Positions 26,353 through 39,600 of a stretch of DNA of 64,000 bases are shown piece by piece; within the stretch, counting starts at the first letter, position 1; the number at the start of each line of letters is the position of its first letter. The translations under genes were made by a program, and so were the position numbers. The stretch is from Cyanoderma ruficeps. Lineage: Eukaryota; Chordata; Aves; Passeriformes; Timaliidae. Below the pieces are notes generated by a model that saw nothing but the letters and a program-made list of their open reading frames with translations, was not told the DNA's origin and ran no database searches. The DNA lies in assembly GCA_008694505.1 (NCBI GenBank), contig VZDJ01000223.1, forward strand, positions 1,453,350 to 1,517,349. Direction: 5' to 3'.

Positions 26353-27591
26353 GCCACCCTCAGAGGCTCCCAGACTGACAAGAGGAGCTGCTGCTTCCAC
26401 ATACGTGACCCAAAGCAGGCTCCAGCTGTGTGAGTCAGTGTCACCCTCCCAATAAACCCTCCTTTCACCTCATCCTTACACACATTTGCTTCTCTGCAAA
26501 TGTGTTGCTCATGCCCATGCGGCTTTTGGAGGTAATTGGCAGGAGCAGCCCGAACCAATATAGACTCGATTTACACTGGCATTCAGGTAGCCAAAAAGCA
26601 GGTTGCACTGGAATGAATTAGGTTTTTGTCTGACTTAAAACTTGCACAGCTGCTGATCGTAAAGGAAGCTGGAAGTCAGATTCAGGTCTGTGGTGTTCCA
26701 TGTGCAACCAGCTGCCTCCTACAAGACATTGATTTTTTCACTGAAATTGTCCCAGTGATAGGAAGGGCTGTTCTGGCATCACCAGGTTTAAAAAGTAGCT
26801 TGAAGTACATTCAGCAGCAGGCAAATACTGCCAGGCAGTCAGGGCAGTTGGTTCATCCTTCATTAAACAGGAAACCATGTTTCCCATCATATTTGTATGA
26901 AAACATTAACCAGGCTCAGTGTTTTGTGCTTTGAATTACCTTGAAAATCAATATACCTTTTAATCTTTTCATTCTTGGTTTTCAAAATTTGCATTTCAGG
27001 CTGGTTTTGGAGACAAGGAATTGCAGCAGTATGTCTGGACCTGGCCATATCTGAAATTTTGTTTGAGGTCAGATCCTACAGGAATGCAGGAGGGAAGGGT
27101 CTGGGGGTTACACAGCTGGGCTCAAACCTTAGCCCAGGCTCCCTGTGAGCTGGGGCAGCTTTTGCTCGTGTGGTAAGAATTTCTGGCAACCAAAGAGCAC
27201 AAATGCAGAATGAATTTGCCTAATTGCATCCTTACTTATGCACAAGTGGTGCGTAATAGATATTTACAAATCAGGCTGCTTTTCAGATAGCAACACAATT
27301 TTATGTTTGGAAGATGGAGCTGTGCTAATTTCATTTTATACTCGAAAATGAGAATGAGTGAAATGAAATTAGATTCAGTACTGACTCTGTGCAAACCTTT
27401 TCACTGAATTTTGCTATAAGCAAAGAAGTACATGTAACCCTATCTGGCTTTCATGGATGAGATGTGAAATAGGGTTTTTTATACACTGGAGCTTGTGGTA
27501 CTGAGTAAAGCAGAAAGCAGATGTGCTCTAACTCAAAGCAGGGCTATGAAGGGGTTTTGGTCATAGAAGCTTTTTCCACCACTGGTTTGGT

Positions 27592-27621
27592 AAAATCTTC
27601 AGGTTTAAAATCTTCAGGTTT
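27592..27621. repeat. 15-bp tandem duplication, two identical units
   Basis: AAAATCTTCAGGTTT occurs twice head to tail with no mismatch. Confidence 0.92.
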
Positions 27622-27867
27622 AGCCCTGGATCTGCTGCTTACATGCTTATTTTACTGGAAGTGTTTCCAAAAATAAAAAAAAATATATTTTTGCAATACT
27701 CAGTGTTCCGTACTGGGTTGAAAGGGGGAAGGGGGGAAAAGTGAGATTCAAGCTACTGATTCCTGTAAGAGTTGTTTCAGTTTCACTCCATGTATTGAAA
27801 TAGGACATTTAACTCAATAATGGCTCTGGATGTGCTGCTTTGTTCACAGCCTTAATTTGGCATTTGT

Positions 27868-27878
27868 GGGGGGGGGGG
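27868..27878. repeat. Homopolymer run of 11 G
   Basis: A pure G-run on the plus strand. It is prone to sequencing and slippage error. Confidence 0.9.
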
Positions 27879-28732
27879 CTTTTGACAGAGGTAATCAAAT
27901 CCCAGAGGAAGGTGGAAAAAAAAAATCAAGCCAAACACACACACAAAACAAATCAGCAATAAAATCCGACATACTGATCTGAACCATTTGCTTGCAATGG
28001 AACTGCTTTGGTGACCCTGGCAATTTGTGACTTTGCTCTAACTCTATGCATGCTCAAGAATTCAGGTTTTATTTCCATGAGTGCCTGCCAACAGCAGTTT
28101 TGCAGCTGTGTTACAGGCAGGCTGTGGTAAAATACAGGACAGGGACATTTTCTGAGTCAGTCACATCATCTCTCTTCTCTCTTCAGGCCCACGTTCTTTC
28201 CCCTTTCTTCTTGGCCTCATCCCATCCCTTCAAATTTTAGTGACCCCCATATCACGCAATTTTTGCTCAGGAAATAAATTCCTTTGAAGGCATAAGAGAG
28301 TCTTGCTGCTGTGGATTGCCCTTTCCCCTGTTAGAGTGTGTGAATGACTCCCCTGGAAGAGGAGCCGCTCATCAGCTGCGGTGGCAGAGTGGGGTCCCAG
28401 GGTTTAATCCAGTGACTCAGTGCATTGTGATTTAAAAGGCTTTTCTCTAGAGGGGAAAAAATGTTTCAAAAGTTTAATACTTTGTAGGGATAAACTGTTC
28501 CTTTTAAAGTCATTGTTGTCCTGTTCTGATACATCATCTCGGAAGATATAATTCAAAGTGCTTTTATGTCCCTCTCTGTGCTGCCTGCAAGCAAAATATT
28601 TAAAGCAGGATGCGTGGTGTAATCCTGAATTCAGAGTGGGGACTTCGGTGAGGTTAGAGCTCACATCTCACTTTTTTCCCAACTACTTTTGTCTTGTGTT
28701 TCCTCTTTCTTTTGTTTCTTTTCTTTCCTCAG

Positions 28733-28800
28733 ATTATCCTAAGGTTGTAGGAGGTCAGAGCAAACACAAAGTACCTTTTTCAGAGAAACGGAGTTATTCA
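28733..28800 (+). other. Candidate exon (68 bp), unproven
   Basis: The segment follows about 45 bases of nearly pure pyrimidine ending CTTTCCTCAG, an excellent 3' splice site, and is followed directly by GTAAGG, a good donor core. The last exonic base is A where G is usual. It is open in the frame that gives DYPKVVGGQSK, then KVPFSEKRSYS, which I do not recognise. The length of 68 bp is not a multiple of three. It might be a coding exon, a lncRNA exon or a chance coincidence. No other exon of the same gene can be pointed to nearby. Confidence 0.25.
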
Positions 28801-30619
28801 GTAAGGGATGATGTAAAGGAAAAGAAGTAATTTTGTGGGGAACTTGTGGCTTCATGAAGTGCTGAGTCCTGGTCCTCCCTTCCTACCCAGAGACAGCAGT
28901 GAGAATGTTAGAAAGGGGCCACTATCAACACATAGTATAAGCACAGTATATCACACAGTATAAGCAGGACAAATATGTATTTCTGCTGGGTGATGTTATG
29001 CGGAGATGATTTCTTGCTGGCAAGACTGAATTGTTCAGTTCTCTAGGGACAGACACCTTCTACTTTGTTGATTATGGACCTGCTCTGCCCATGTGCCCAA
29101 GTGACCCAAGCAGTGGTCGGACACCTGAACAAACCGAATTCTGCTTGAACCTGGATGTGTATTTGGTCGTATCGAGCAGTGCCTCTTTGCTCAAACAAGT
29201 AATTTAAACCAGCACTTCCCCTGGCCCTTTGATTTGGGAACTTCCTGGGCAAGTGGGGCTGGTCAGTAAGAATGAACTGTACAAATCCAGCTCCTCATGT
29301 AACACCTCCAACCACCCAGGCAATATCACAGCACCGGGAAACCGGGCAGGCTGTGGAATTGAATTGGATCTTGTCCTTTTGCTGTTCTCACTCAGATAAT
29401 CAATCCCCAAGTGAGCGTGTGCATCTGCCAATATATGTGCTGCCAAAACACCCATACAGCTGTGTTAAGAGGAAAACTCCTCTTCATTACAAGTTACGAT
29501 TTTTCTTGGTCACCAGTAGGCTTTTGTTGAAACTTGAAAATAAGACTCAAATTGTCAATGTGGGCCATGTTGTTCCATCTTGTTCCCTTTCCAGATCTTT
29601 CCTTGAATATCAGCTGAGTATTCTGCTGTTTAACAAGGCTGGCACTGTAAATATATCATTTATTCCGATGTAAACAGCTTTGAAAGAAAAAGTAGGAGAC
29701 AGTGAGAATTAATAGGAAAGCAGTATGGTGCAAATTCCACTTTACTTTTAGCTGTTTTATTGAAGAAGCAATAAGCTTTTTCTTTTTGTGACAAGGCCTG
29801 TGACTTGGCAGCATAATTGGTGCAAACTAGACTGCCTGGACAAGCTTGGTTTAATAGGATTGAACTCCAGAAGGTAGGAATGTTGCACTGTGCAGAATCT
29901 AGTTTTTAAGGGTTTTGGAGAAGACTGAAGCTGAAAGATTTCCATAAGTGATTGGTGAATCACAGGGTAATATTGAGTTTTCTTTGTCGAAGAATTTAAA
30001 AGCACAAAAATTACAAAACCCCTTTCTTCATCCTTTTGCTTTGCCTCTGGTTTGCACAGTTGTGACTTTACAGCTGCCCTGGCTGCTCTGAGATCTTCTG
30101 AACCTGAATTCACTCTGAACTTCAACCTTGAATTGTATCTGTGTCACTTTGCACAGGAAGGGAAAAAGAAAATGCATAAGCCTCAACCATGGCCTTGTGA
30201 ACTGCCAGCTGGGCATGAATGAAGTTTAAGGGTTAACCTTCGAACAATTAAATGGTGCTATTTCTCCAGACATACAGGTGACCCTCCTGCAATCACTCTA
30301 TCCAGTAGGCAATGTCTCTGCTTCATTATCTCATTTCTATCCTTGAACTTTCCCAGCCACCCCCACAGCAACAAATCCAGCTCCTTCCTAAAGCTCCATG
30401 TGCAACAATTGGACCGGTGATTCCTAAATACTTTGCTGCTCATACTAGTAAAGAGCTGTTATTCCTATTCCCATACCTTTGCCTGAGAGCCCTTTAATTT
30501 CAAAATCATAATGATTTGGAGGGAGAGGGTTCACATTCTCCATTCCAAGGGTGGCTCTGGCTTTTCCCTGGCAGACACCTGTCTTTCCAACTAGGACACA
30601 GTGGGAGATCTGAATGGAG
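28801..30619. other. Non-coding DNA, no gene recognised
   Basis: The plus-strand frame 29272-29673 (133 codons) and minus-strand frame 29757-30125 (122 codons) show no domain or conserved motif. Short repeats of CAGTATA/AGTATAAGCA occur at 28933-28968. Confidence 0.5.
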
Positions 30620-31129
30620 AGAGAGGCCCCTGCTTCCAGAGGTAGATAGAGAGAGCCCTTGCTTCCAAACTAGAGCAGCCTAGCCTTAAAAGACTACACC
30701 CCATGGAGAAATGACCCATGCCACAACAGTTTTGGGATGACCATTTGCCCACAGGAGGGACCCTACAGCAGAGGAAAGACTCCTTTTCCTGAGTGAACAG
30801 AAGATCTCAAGTGATGAACTGACCAAAACCCTCACACCCTGTCGCCCTGCACTGTCAGTGGGAGGGAGGGAGGAGCTGGGGGGAAAAGGGTGTTTTAAAG
30901 GCTTATCTTACTTCTCATTATCCTCTTCTAGCTCTGTTAATAGCAAATTTACTTAATACCTTTAAATTTGAAGTCATTTTCCACTTAGAGTGTTTTTTCT
31001 CCCACTCCTTATCTCAGCTCATGAGGCCTTTGTTAATTTTTTCCCTCTCCTCTCCCCAACTGTAGCAGGAGAGGGTAAGTGAACAACTTTTGTGGGTGCC
31101 TGGTGTTCGACCCATATCAAACCACGACA
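30620..31129 (+). mobile_element. Old ERVL-like LTR, plus strand
   Basis: The 3' end (about 31090-31129) reads TGTGGGTGCCTGGTGTTCGA, then CCCATATCAAACCACGACA. This matches the well-known end of avian ERVL-type LTRs (family form GTGGGCACCTGGCATCCAGC..., quoted from memory). Upstream parts also follow that family in order: a short region with GATGAACTGACC and CCCTGCACTGTCAGTGGG (30813-30865), the TTATCTTACTTCTCATTATCC segment with a degenerate poly(A) region, and a block ending in AGCAGGAGAGGG. Substitutions are frequent and I found neither the exact left end nor a target duplication, so the insertion looks old. The left boundary given is approximate. Confidence 0.62.
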
Positions 31130-34100
31130 TTTTCTTACTTTTTTTCTCTCTCCTCTGCTCTATCCCCAGTGCATTCACCAGATGTTGGGAGCATTCATTG
31201 TCATTCCTTCACTAACTTGAAAGCCTCAGGTATTCAGTGCTTCTCTAAGCTGTAAATCTGGGAAGCCCCTGTGGAAATAGGAGGTACAATATGCTAACAA
31301 TGACTGCATCACATGGTGCATCGAGATGAAAAGGAGATCGTTTCCTTCATCTCACTTCACAAGATTGGCGTGTCTCTTGGCAGAACTCATTTGGATATTG
31401 CTCTCTGTAATTAAAGAATGTATGATCATGCACACAGGAAGGTCTCCAAAAGGCTGAATTCGAGTTGCACAGACAACCTCAATTTTGGCATTGTCTGACA
31501 TTCAAATACTTGACTGGCAACTTTATTAGTGTTTCCCCTTAAAAAAAAAATATTTATAAGGAGTTTCCTAGAGGAATTGATTTTCTTGTTTAACTTTCAG
31601 CTGCCATTAAATAGCGTGTAATTCTTGGTCACATAAAGCATCAGCAGGGCTGGACACATTTGTAACATGGGTTGCTGACAGACTAACCATGGCAACAGGT
31701 TGTCATTCCGTGATTGGATCCAGGTTAATTGGAAATAGGCACTTAGCTGTGGCTTTAACAGATGGTGAATACCAGAAGTTGGGGAACTCAGTTTCCATTT
31801 TTTTATGCTGGTTTACCCAAAGTCTCTGTCCTCAGTTTTTTTGTTCTTTTGATTTTTTGGGGGGTTATGAAAAATTACTTTCACAGTTAAAGACCAGGAG
31901 TTATGAACTTCTTTCATTAAAATATGCTCTTCTTCTCAAATCTGGAAGAGCTATTTTCACCTTTCTGCTTGTATCTGGCTTCCTACTTTACATGTCTCTC
32001 TGAAATGTTCCTGATTATTTGTGCAATCAGCCCCCTTCCTTCTCGGAGTAATTAATTAGAATAGTCCTCATTATTTTCTTCTGGAAGAACAAAACCAGCT
32101 TTGAGTAGGTAGGAACCAAGGAAAAATGAGATCCCAGATCAAGACCTTCTTTTGCATTCCAGTCATACCATGTTCACACATTTACAGTGTACACAGCAGT
32201 TCTTTTAAAAGCACTACAGCAAAAATTCACTGTGCATGCATGTATTTTTTCAGGACCAATATCTAGGACTTAAAAGTGAAAATATGGCTGCAACATTGTC
32301 TCTCCCTATTGCCTTATATCAGTGAGATTTGTCTGTGCTGTGCAGAAGCTGCTTCTTTTAATTTGGTGGTTGGGAAGCGCAGTTCTGTCTCGATGCCTCA
32401 TGGTGACTGGAGCCAATATCACACTAATGATTCCCAGATAAATGGAAAAATGCAGTGTGGCTGCAGGAGAAACATTGTGATGGAAATGCATTCAGTAGCT
32501 TCATGCTGCACCATTTAATCTGAATCCCTGAATGGAGGTTTCATCATTTCTCCCTGGTTAGTTGGTGAGGGGATAGAGGGGGAGGGTTGAGCTGGATGAG
32601 GGTAACATGGAAAGGGCAGTGAGAGGTCAGGATTTCAGAAATCCACAATTAAGCCTCATATTTTTAGTTAGGGCTTCTAAAATTGTAGCACACGAACAAC
32701 ACAGAAAAATAATTTTGAACACAAAGTCCACTGTGTCCTATGAATTGTTCTGAGTCTGAGGTAATGCAGCATCTCCTAAGTCATCCCCTCTTATCATGTG
32801 TAATCGATGTTATACTTAATGCAGCATGACTTGGCAAGTGATTAAGGACCTGGTGGGGACATTAACAAAGTAAAACTTTATTTGCATTTACATTAATGAT
32901 TTTATAATGAGAGTTTTATTATATTAATGGAGACTGCTGAGAGAAGAAGGGAAAAACAAAGCTGAAACTCTCCTAGCGTCTTTCTTTAATAGAGCACCCT
33001 CTGCTAGCACTTTGTTGACATAGCTGCTTATTTGCATAAAGGAAAATATGGGCATTAGGAACTATTAATTAAGGAATGGTTAATGCACTTGGTGCTAATT
33101 ATTACATTAATTGAGTTATTTCAAGAGGGGTGTTATGGAAAATTTATTTATGCAATAGTTCAGAGAGGAGAGAAAAGTTTTTAAAATAGCTGCAATTGTA
33201 TCTTAATTGGTACCATATCTCAATAACAGAATATAAAAAAAACCCTGCGAAAGCAGCTTATCTTTAGACAGATGTATCCAGGAATACCATGAAGAGCTGC
33301 TATCCCTGCCCTGTTGTTTCAGTGAATTACAAAGCTGTTTATCCGGAACAAAAACCTGGCAAAGGTTGAGCTGTTGCCTGTAGAATCCAACACTCCTGAA
33401 CCTCCAGAGAAAATGAACCAGCCCTGGATGTGATTTCTGCAAAGCAACATCAGCTGCTTCATGCCACTTCCAGATGTTGCCTGAAGAAGAAATTTAAAAA
33501 CCAAACAGAAAAACCCTGGCCAAGACCCGATCAATCATTGGGATGGACTACACTTTCCTTGAAGCAAATTTTGTCCAATACTAGAGAATGATAATGTAAG
33601 ACATTAAGAAGTAGTTCCACGTGATTACTTTGATTTTTGCAGTGCAACTCTGAGGCTGCCTGCTTGTAAGTACCTATGCTAGAAATCTGCATTATTTTCA
33701 TGAGATATCTTTCCCAAAACTCTTCTCAAAAGTAAGAGATCAAAAAATCATCTTTCCCAAAAAGTCATCTTCCTGCTGCGTCAGCTGTAACCCTGTCATG
33801 AAAAATGGAGATATTAGGAAAACAGACAACCCCTCTGAGAATGTAGTAATAGATTTGATTATTTAAGACAAAACCTACCGATGTTGTTTTCATTTCATTT
33901 AATAGCTTCACCTAAACTGTCTTGCTTTGATTTCCCTCCTCCTCCAATGGACCAGCACAGTTTCTACCAACAAGCTGGTTTTCTGTGTTTTCTGCAAATG
34001 ATTGGTTATAGCAATTAGGTTTCTTGGCAGACAGCCCTGAAAGTCAGGCTGCTTTCAAGAGGCTTAATTCCACTGCCTTGTACTCTACCACAAATGATGT

Positions 34101-36546
34101 GACCTGTATTAATTAGTATTGCTAGGAACAGAGTTGGGGAATTAAGGATGTAGTCAGGCATTGTGAGACCATAAGGTTCCCCAAAGATCCAGAGGTTTGT
34201 AGCATGACTATCTTGACAAAAGCAGGTGAAAAAAGATCAGAAGTTCCTACAGTACCCCTGTATTTTAAACAGCCAGTGCTCTGCAGTAAATAATGAGGGT
34301 GGTGCTGTTGGAAAGATATTTCAGAGAAGGAGCAAGTGACATTAGATGGAATTGAAGGAATGGGCTGGCTCTTGGCCAGGATCTGCAATGGCAGACAGCA
34401 GGAACTGGACAAGAGAGAGCCCAAAGTCCAAATTCTTTTGAGATCTTTTCTCAACAGCATAAATCTCCATTCAATACAGGAGACTCTGAAAGCTGTAACT
34501 CAACTTCATCTATGACATCTATGATTTATAGCTCTGAATCAAGTATTCTCTGGGTATGTCTTTCAAGGACTGCTAAAGTGAAATCGAAGACGAGTTGAAT
34601 TCAGAGGTGTTTTTATCAAGCTTTAGAAGAAGAAGAAAGGCCCTCACAACCCAACTGAATCTAAAGAAAATAATTTTGTTGGCCTCAGTGGATGAGAATT
34701 CTCCAATATCGAGTCTGTTTTATAGTTTTTCACATATGAAACAATGATTTTAGGAAATGAGAGGTATTTTCAAAGTCGGTTGCAGCACAGAATCACTGTT
34801 AGACTAAGGATGGAGAATTCTGGAAAGGGTTCTGTTGAAGTAGTTGCTTCACTAATTGTGAACTGGAAACACCCTTTAATTAGGCTTTGCATCAGACTAG
34901 TTCTCCAATTGCTGCTCCCCTTTACAAGAGTCTTATGTAGGAGATTTCCTGCACAAGTTGCAAAACCAACTTCTCAGTTTAGTAAAGGTAAATATTTATG
35001 GTCCCAAAAAATGTATGTTGTCATTTCCCATCTACAGCTCTGTATAAACAGAGCGTTTAAGTGGAAATGCAAATGTTCTTTCTCCTGCACTTCTATGAAC
35101 ACCTGAAAGATATATAATAGCAAAGTGCAGGGTTTTTTCTTCAGGATTTTGTGAAATCAGTTTAAACTTCTCTAAAGATTTAGCAGGAGACAGCTGAAAA
35201 GAAATGAAGAAGAGTTGTGCCAAGAAAATTACATTGCTGTCATTGTTAATTTGCTTTAAATATCTGTGAAAAGAAGTAGTCTATTCTCTGTTAAAATTTC
35301 CCATTGGCTCACAACCAAGAGGTGAATATTATATTTTATAGACTCTGACATGAAGATTCTGTTTAAATATTTATCTTTTGAACAGCTATGTTTACAGCTA
35401 AAATCTTTCTTCAACTTAAACTTCAGCAATAATGTGATATATTCCTCTTCTGAAGTTGTCTCAGGTGAAAACACATTAGCTGGTCAGGTTTTATGAAGTT
35501 CTGCAGATTATTTGCACAAATGGAGGTCATTACTTTAAAGGTCAAAGTGAAAACATGTAGTGGACTACATTCACCCTTGCTTGTGAATCTGGAGGAGGGA
35601 TTTGGACTTCACCATGGGACACCATTCCATATTGACAGTATTGTGTATAAATTTCACTGCTGGGTTTTGAATGAACAGAAGAAATTGAGGCCTTATTGAT
35701 GAAAACACATCCGTCAGGCTCGGAGACAATTAAGTCAATAAATTGGTTTTTCTGGTTTTCTCCTCCTTAATATTTGTATTTTCCAAACTAAAAAATATTT
35801 GTGAGTACCAAGAAAGAGTTTTGGCAAATAAAAAGAAGTGCTGTCTCTTCTGTGCCACATAAAGGAAGCATTGAGAAGTGTCTATGTCATATAAAGGAGC
35901 TTTTAAATTTATTGTTTCTATGATTGTGGTTTGGGGAACATGCTGAAGCAGAGATAAATTTTGGTGGAGAATCAGTTGGGCCTCGTAAAGATGCCACTGG
36001 GAAGCCTGCAACTCTTGAGTACTAAACTTGTTAGTGTTATAATATCAAGGGAAGATATAAATCTGCTTTAGGTGCTGCATCTACTCCCTGTGCACAAGAG
36101 TTCATTTGCCAGTGGATGGTGTGGTTACAGTGGCAGCCACAATGAAATCTGGAAAGATTAAGCAGGATAATATTTGTTTTTAAAAGGAATATTCTCTGCA
36201 CCAAGCCCAGAAGAAGAGATGCAGCACAACCCTGGGAGGGGTCACAGGGGGGCAGGAGGGACAGGGATGGTTTGTGCTGTGGCTGATTTGGCAGAGGATG
36301 GTTTAGGAAGACAGACCCAAGCCTTCTGTATTCCCAGGCCTCAGTCTCCAAGCAGCCTTTGCCAGTGACAATTCCAGATCCTCAGCAGCAGCTGGGCGAC
36401 TGTAGTTAATGTCTTTACCTGTAACAACGAAATTAAAATGCTTTTTCTGATGAGGCTTCAAATACTTGTTTCGGCATACAAAGGCACTATTCCCAGTTGA
36501 GAATGTTTAAGGCCAAATACCTGCAAGATTTCCTTTTCTGCTTTAC

Positions 36547-36550
<4 letters not shown>
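31130..36550. other. Unique DNA, part of it enhancer-like
   Basis: No gene recognised. Apart from the motif-rich stretch entered at 32790-33130, the block is ordinary AT-rich sequence with frames up to 120 codons (34744-35106, plus strand) that lack recognisable content. No LTR or LINE ends were found. Confidence 0.5.
32790..33130. promoter_or_regulatory. Candidate conserved enhancer (octamer and homeodomain motifs)
   Basis: Two exact octamer motifs ATTTGCAT (32880-32887 and 33030-33037) lie 150 bases apart, with TTAATTAA (33065-33072), TAATTA (33096-33101) and further ATTAAT/TTAATT cores. ACAAAG Sox-like sites occur near 32865 and 32956. There is no open frame of note across the stretch. 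Such a cluster is typical of developmental enhancers bound by POU, Sox and homeodomain factors, but AT-rich DNA produces these words easily. This is inference from motif density only. Confidence 0.3.
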
Positions 36551-36578
<28 letters not shown>

Positions 36579-36627
36579 TTTTTNNNNNGTTTTTTTGTGT
36601 TTTTTTTTTGTTTTGTTTTGTTTTGTT
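36551..36627. repeat. Compound microsatellite (TTC)n, poly-T, (TTTTG)n around a gap
   Basis: TTC units run into a T homopolymer, then five N, then T-rich sequence ending in TTTTG units. The tract is probably longer or differently arranged than assembled. Confidence 0.9.
36584..36588. other. Assembly gap (5 N)
   Basis: Unresolved bases inside the microsatellite. The true length is unknown. Confidence 0.98.
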
Positions 36628-39600
36628 ATAATGAATCATCCTGTTGAAACTGCTGGGGGTGAATTGGAGTATCAACATGTACCAATAAACTGCTCTGGAA
36701 GGCAAGGCATTACTTTGCTCCAGGTTTTTCATCTCCACTGCTAGTGAAACAAATTGATTGATAGCAATTAGTCTTATTAATAGCACAAATGTTAGCCTTA
36801 CACTGAATGGGTTCTGCAGGCTTTGACTGATTGAATTTGTGCCTTTCTAGGTTAATCAAATATTTCAAAGGAAGGTGATGGTGAATAGCAAATTCTTTGA
36901 GTCTATCAGTATTCTGAACAGCTGTTTCTAGCTATGTAAATTCACTTGAGCTGATGTGCACGGTATTACATGAGATATTTATTGGCCAAGTAGGGTTCTT
37001 TTTTTTGTAAATGCAGTCTTCTTGCAATTAATAAAGCTCTTAGTAGATGCTTTTGCAGGAGGCGATGTCCTTCAAAGAGATATCAAAGTCAATTCACAAA
37101 GGAAATTTAACACTTGAGGGAGATATATGGAAGAAAAGCCCCAGCCTGATGCTTGTAATTGCACCAAGTAATTTTTTTTGTTCTTTTTGTGTATTTTAAT
37201 TTAGGTATTTCTGAATTTCAACCCAGTAACTATAAACAGCACTTCCTAAAAGTATTATATGCTTTTTTTTCTGATCTTGAAAATGTTATTTCACAATATG
37301 TCTTTAAATTGCAGAAGTATGTCAAAGTATATTTCAAAATAAACAGTTTATTCAATAACTTCTGAGATAAAAAAAATTACATTTCCTAGATAAGAATGTG
37401 TGAAAGTGTTCCCTTGCTGACATCTCAGAAGGATGACATTTTCAGGATTATAAGGGCGGAATCTAAGTAAAGTCACTTTTGATTAGAGGTACATTTGCTG
37501 TGGTGGTGCAGGTGATTTTGTAGAGGAAAATCTGCACCCACTGAGCTCAGAGTTTAGAATTCCACACGACTAATAAATTATGATGGCTTGTGGAAGCATT
37601 CCTCAATTCCACGTAGCATTTCTGGTTTTGTCTGAAATGAAGTGGTGCTGTGTAACGATGCTCAGATTCCCTTTTCCATCCCAGCTGCTTTGGCCAGGCC
37701 AGAGCTGTAACCTCAAAAACACAATTGTCTGCTCTTGTGCCCACTCCAGGGCTGGATGTGGGGTTGGTGAGGATATTTGGATCCCTTGCTTACATTCTGA
37801 GTTGGGGACCAGCAGATGGATCCCTCTTTATCTTAGAGGAAAAAATTCCAGCCAGACAGGTGAGAGAAGAGCTGAGGGTTCTCTTCCCATTTGAAAAGGA
37901 TTGCACCGAAATAACATTTTTTACTTTTAATGAGTAAAAGTTAAGTAAGAAAATAATTTTATTAATCTCATTCCACTTGCTTTGTTTTAACAAGCAATAA
38001 AAATTATAAATAATTAAAGAGCGAAATAAGCCATGTGCTGGTAGGTTATTAATGCAGGCCCAGGGCACATTGTAAGTCAAGGTCTTGAAGGCAAATTGAC
38101 TTTAATCAAGGGGCCTGTATTAATTACTTAGTCATTCTAAGCCATTTTCCTTGCTATGATAGTACCATTTTTTTTGTTTTGCTTCACATGAGAAAATGCT
38201 TCTATTTAGGGGACAAAAAAAAAACAAAACGAACCCTAAAAAGTCTACAGTATAGATTTTCATTTAATTAAATGTCCTGAGGCTGAGGCTGTTACAATCC
38301 CCAGCCACAACAATGCCTTTTCAGCCTCGGTGCACAGAATTTCAGGTTTTTGGAGCCCCCCCAGTCCATTTGGATTGTTCTCATGCCCCTTCCATGGTGA
38401 ATGAAGTGTGGTAGAGGACTTCTGCCTGAACTTGTATAAGCCAAGCAGAGAGAAGCCAGGTTGTCTTTAAATTTGTACCTGAAAATTTCGTATTTATCTC
38501 TTTACTGCTGCTTCTCAGTCTTGGTTCTCCGTGAAGGCTCCAGAGCAGCTGGAATGGAGCCTTAGAGGGTCAGTGGAAGTCTGGTGTAAAACATGAACCT
38601 GATTTAAGCTCAGTGTTGAAAGCTTAAGTTGCAAAGGCCTTGGCTTCTCCTTGCACTGAGGCCTGGATTCCCTCCAGGCTGAGAAATCCAGACTCTGTTA
38701 AACCAAAAAGCTCCCTCAGCCACAGGGAAATGTGCTCTTTCAAGCCTTGCATGAAGACACATAATTCGATTTTTACATGTTTTGAGGTAGCAATAAAGCA
38801 TCACCTCTGACCAGTTGGGCCCTCACCAGTATCTGTGACTGGGCACAAGTGAGGTGGGTGTCGTAACAAACACGTGCCTCCTGTGGAAAATTATTCTTCC
38901 TTGCTGTGGGATGTGGGACCTCCTGTTCATTTTGACAGCTCGGATAGAGATCTTTGAAAAATCAGATTAGCAGTGTATTGATTTCATACTTTTTTAACCA
39001 TGGAATATTTTGTTGATAGGGCACACCAGTGGCCACTATGTATGTATGTATGCATCTAAAGTGATGCAGCTCAGATATGAATCTTCCTTGTAATCTCCCA
39101 CGTCACTGCTCTCATTTAATATATTATTGTGATCCACTTGAAGCTAAGGGAAATGACTTTCAGGAAAGCATGTTTAGGTGGGCTCAGTATTCATAACTGA
39201 GGTCTCAGTACCTGCAGAGAAACATCTGGCCACTTCATTAAGGTGCTTAATCAAGAATTTAGCTCTTTTTAACACCTAGCTCTAAATTCATGTAAAATGC
39301 TAGACTTCATAATTTTGTTTTAGTCCACAAAGCAATTTTGTAAGACTTTCCTCTTCCTCCTTTCTCTCTCATTCAGAGGCAGTGGAACTGTCCAAGTTTT
39401 CTTGTACATAAGACTAAATGGGGAGATGTTGGCACAAAGGGAATGTTACCTGTCTGAAACAGGTATTACTGCTGAAACCTTATACTGCTCTCAGGAGCTT
39501 GGAAGAAGCAAAGCCTGGACACCAGCTAAAGAGTCTCTTAAAGAAAGGTTAAAAGGCAAAGCATTTAGAGTTGTAGCTAAAACAAGAATAAAGTTCCTTC

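Larger units (their letters stand above)
26358..28732. other. Non-coding DNA, low-complexity patches
   Basis: No gene recognised. It includes a 15-bp tandem duplication (27592-27621), an 11-base G-run (27868-27878), and an A-run followed by CA repeats (about 27917-27955). The last 50 bases form the long pyrimidine tract discussed with the candidate exon at 28733. Confidence 0.55.

Noticed and set aside
28370..28412. A tRNA-like phrase (GGTGGCAGAGTGGGG, then GGTTTAATCC)
   Set aside because: The A-box and B-box resemblance is partial and no cloverleaf arms can be paired around it.
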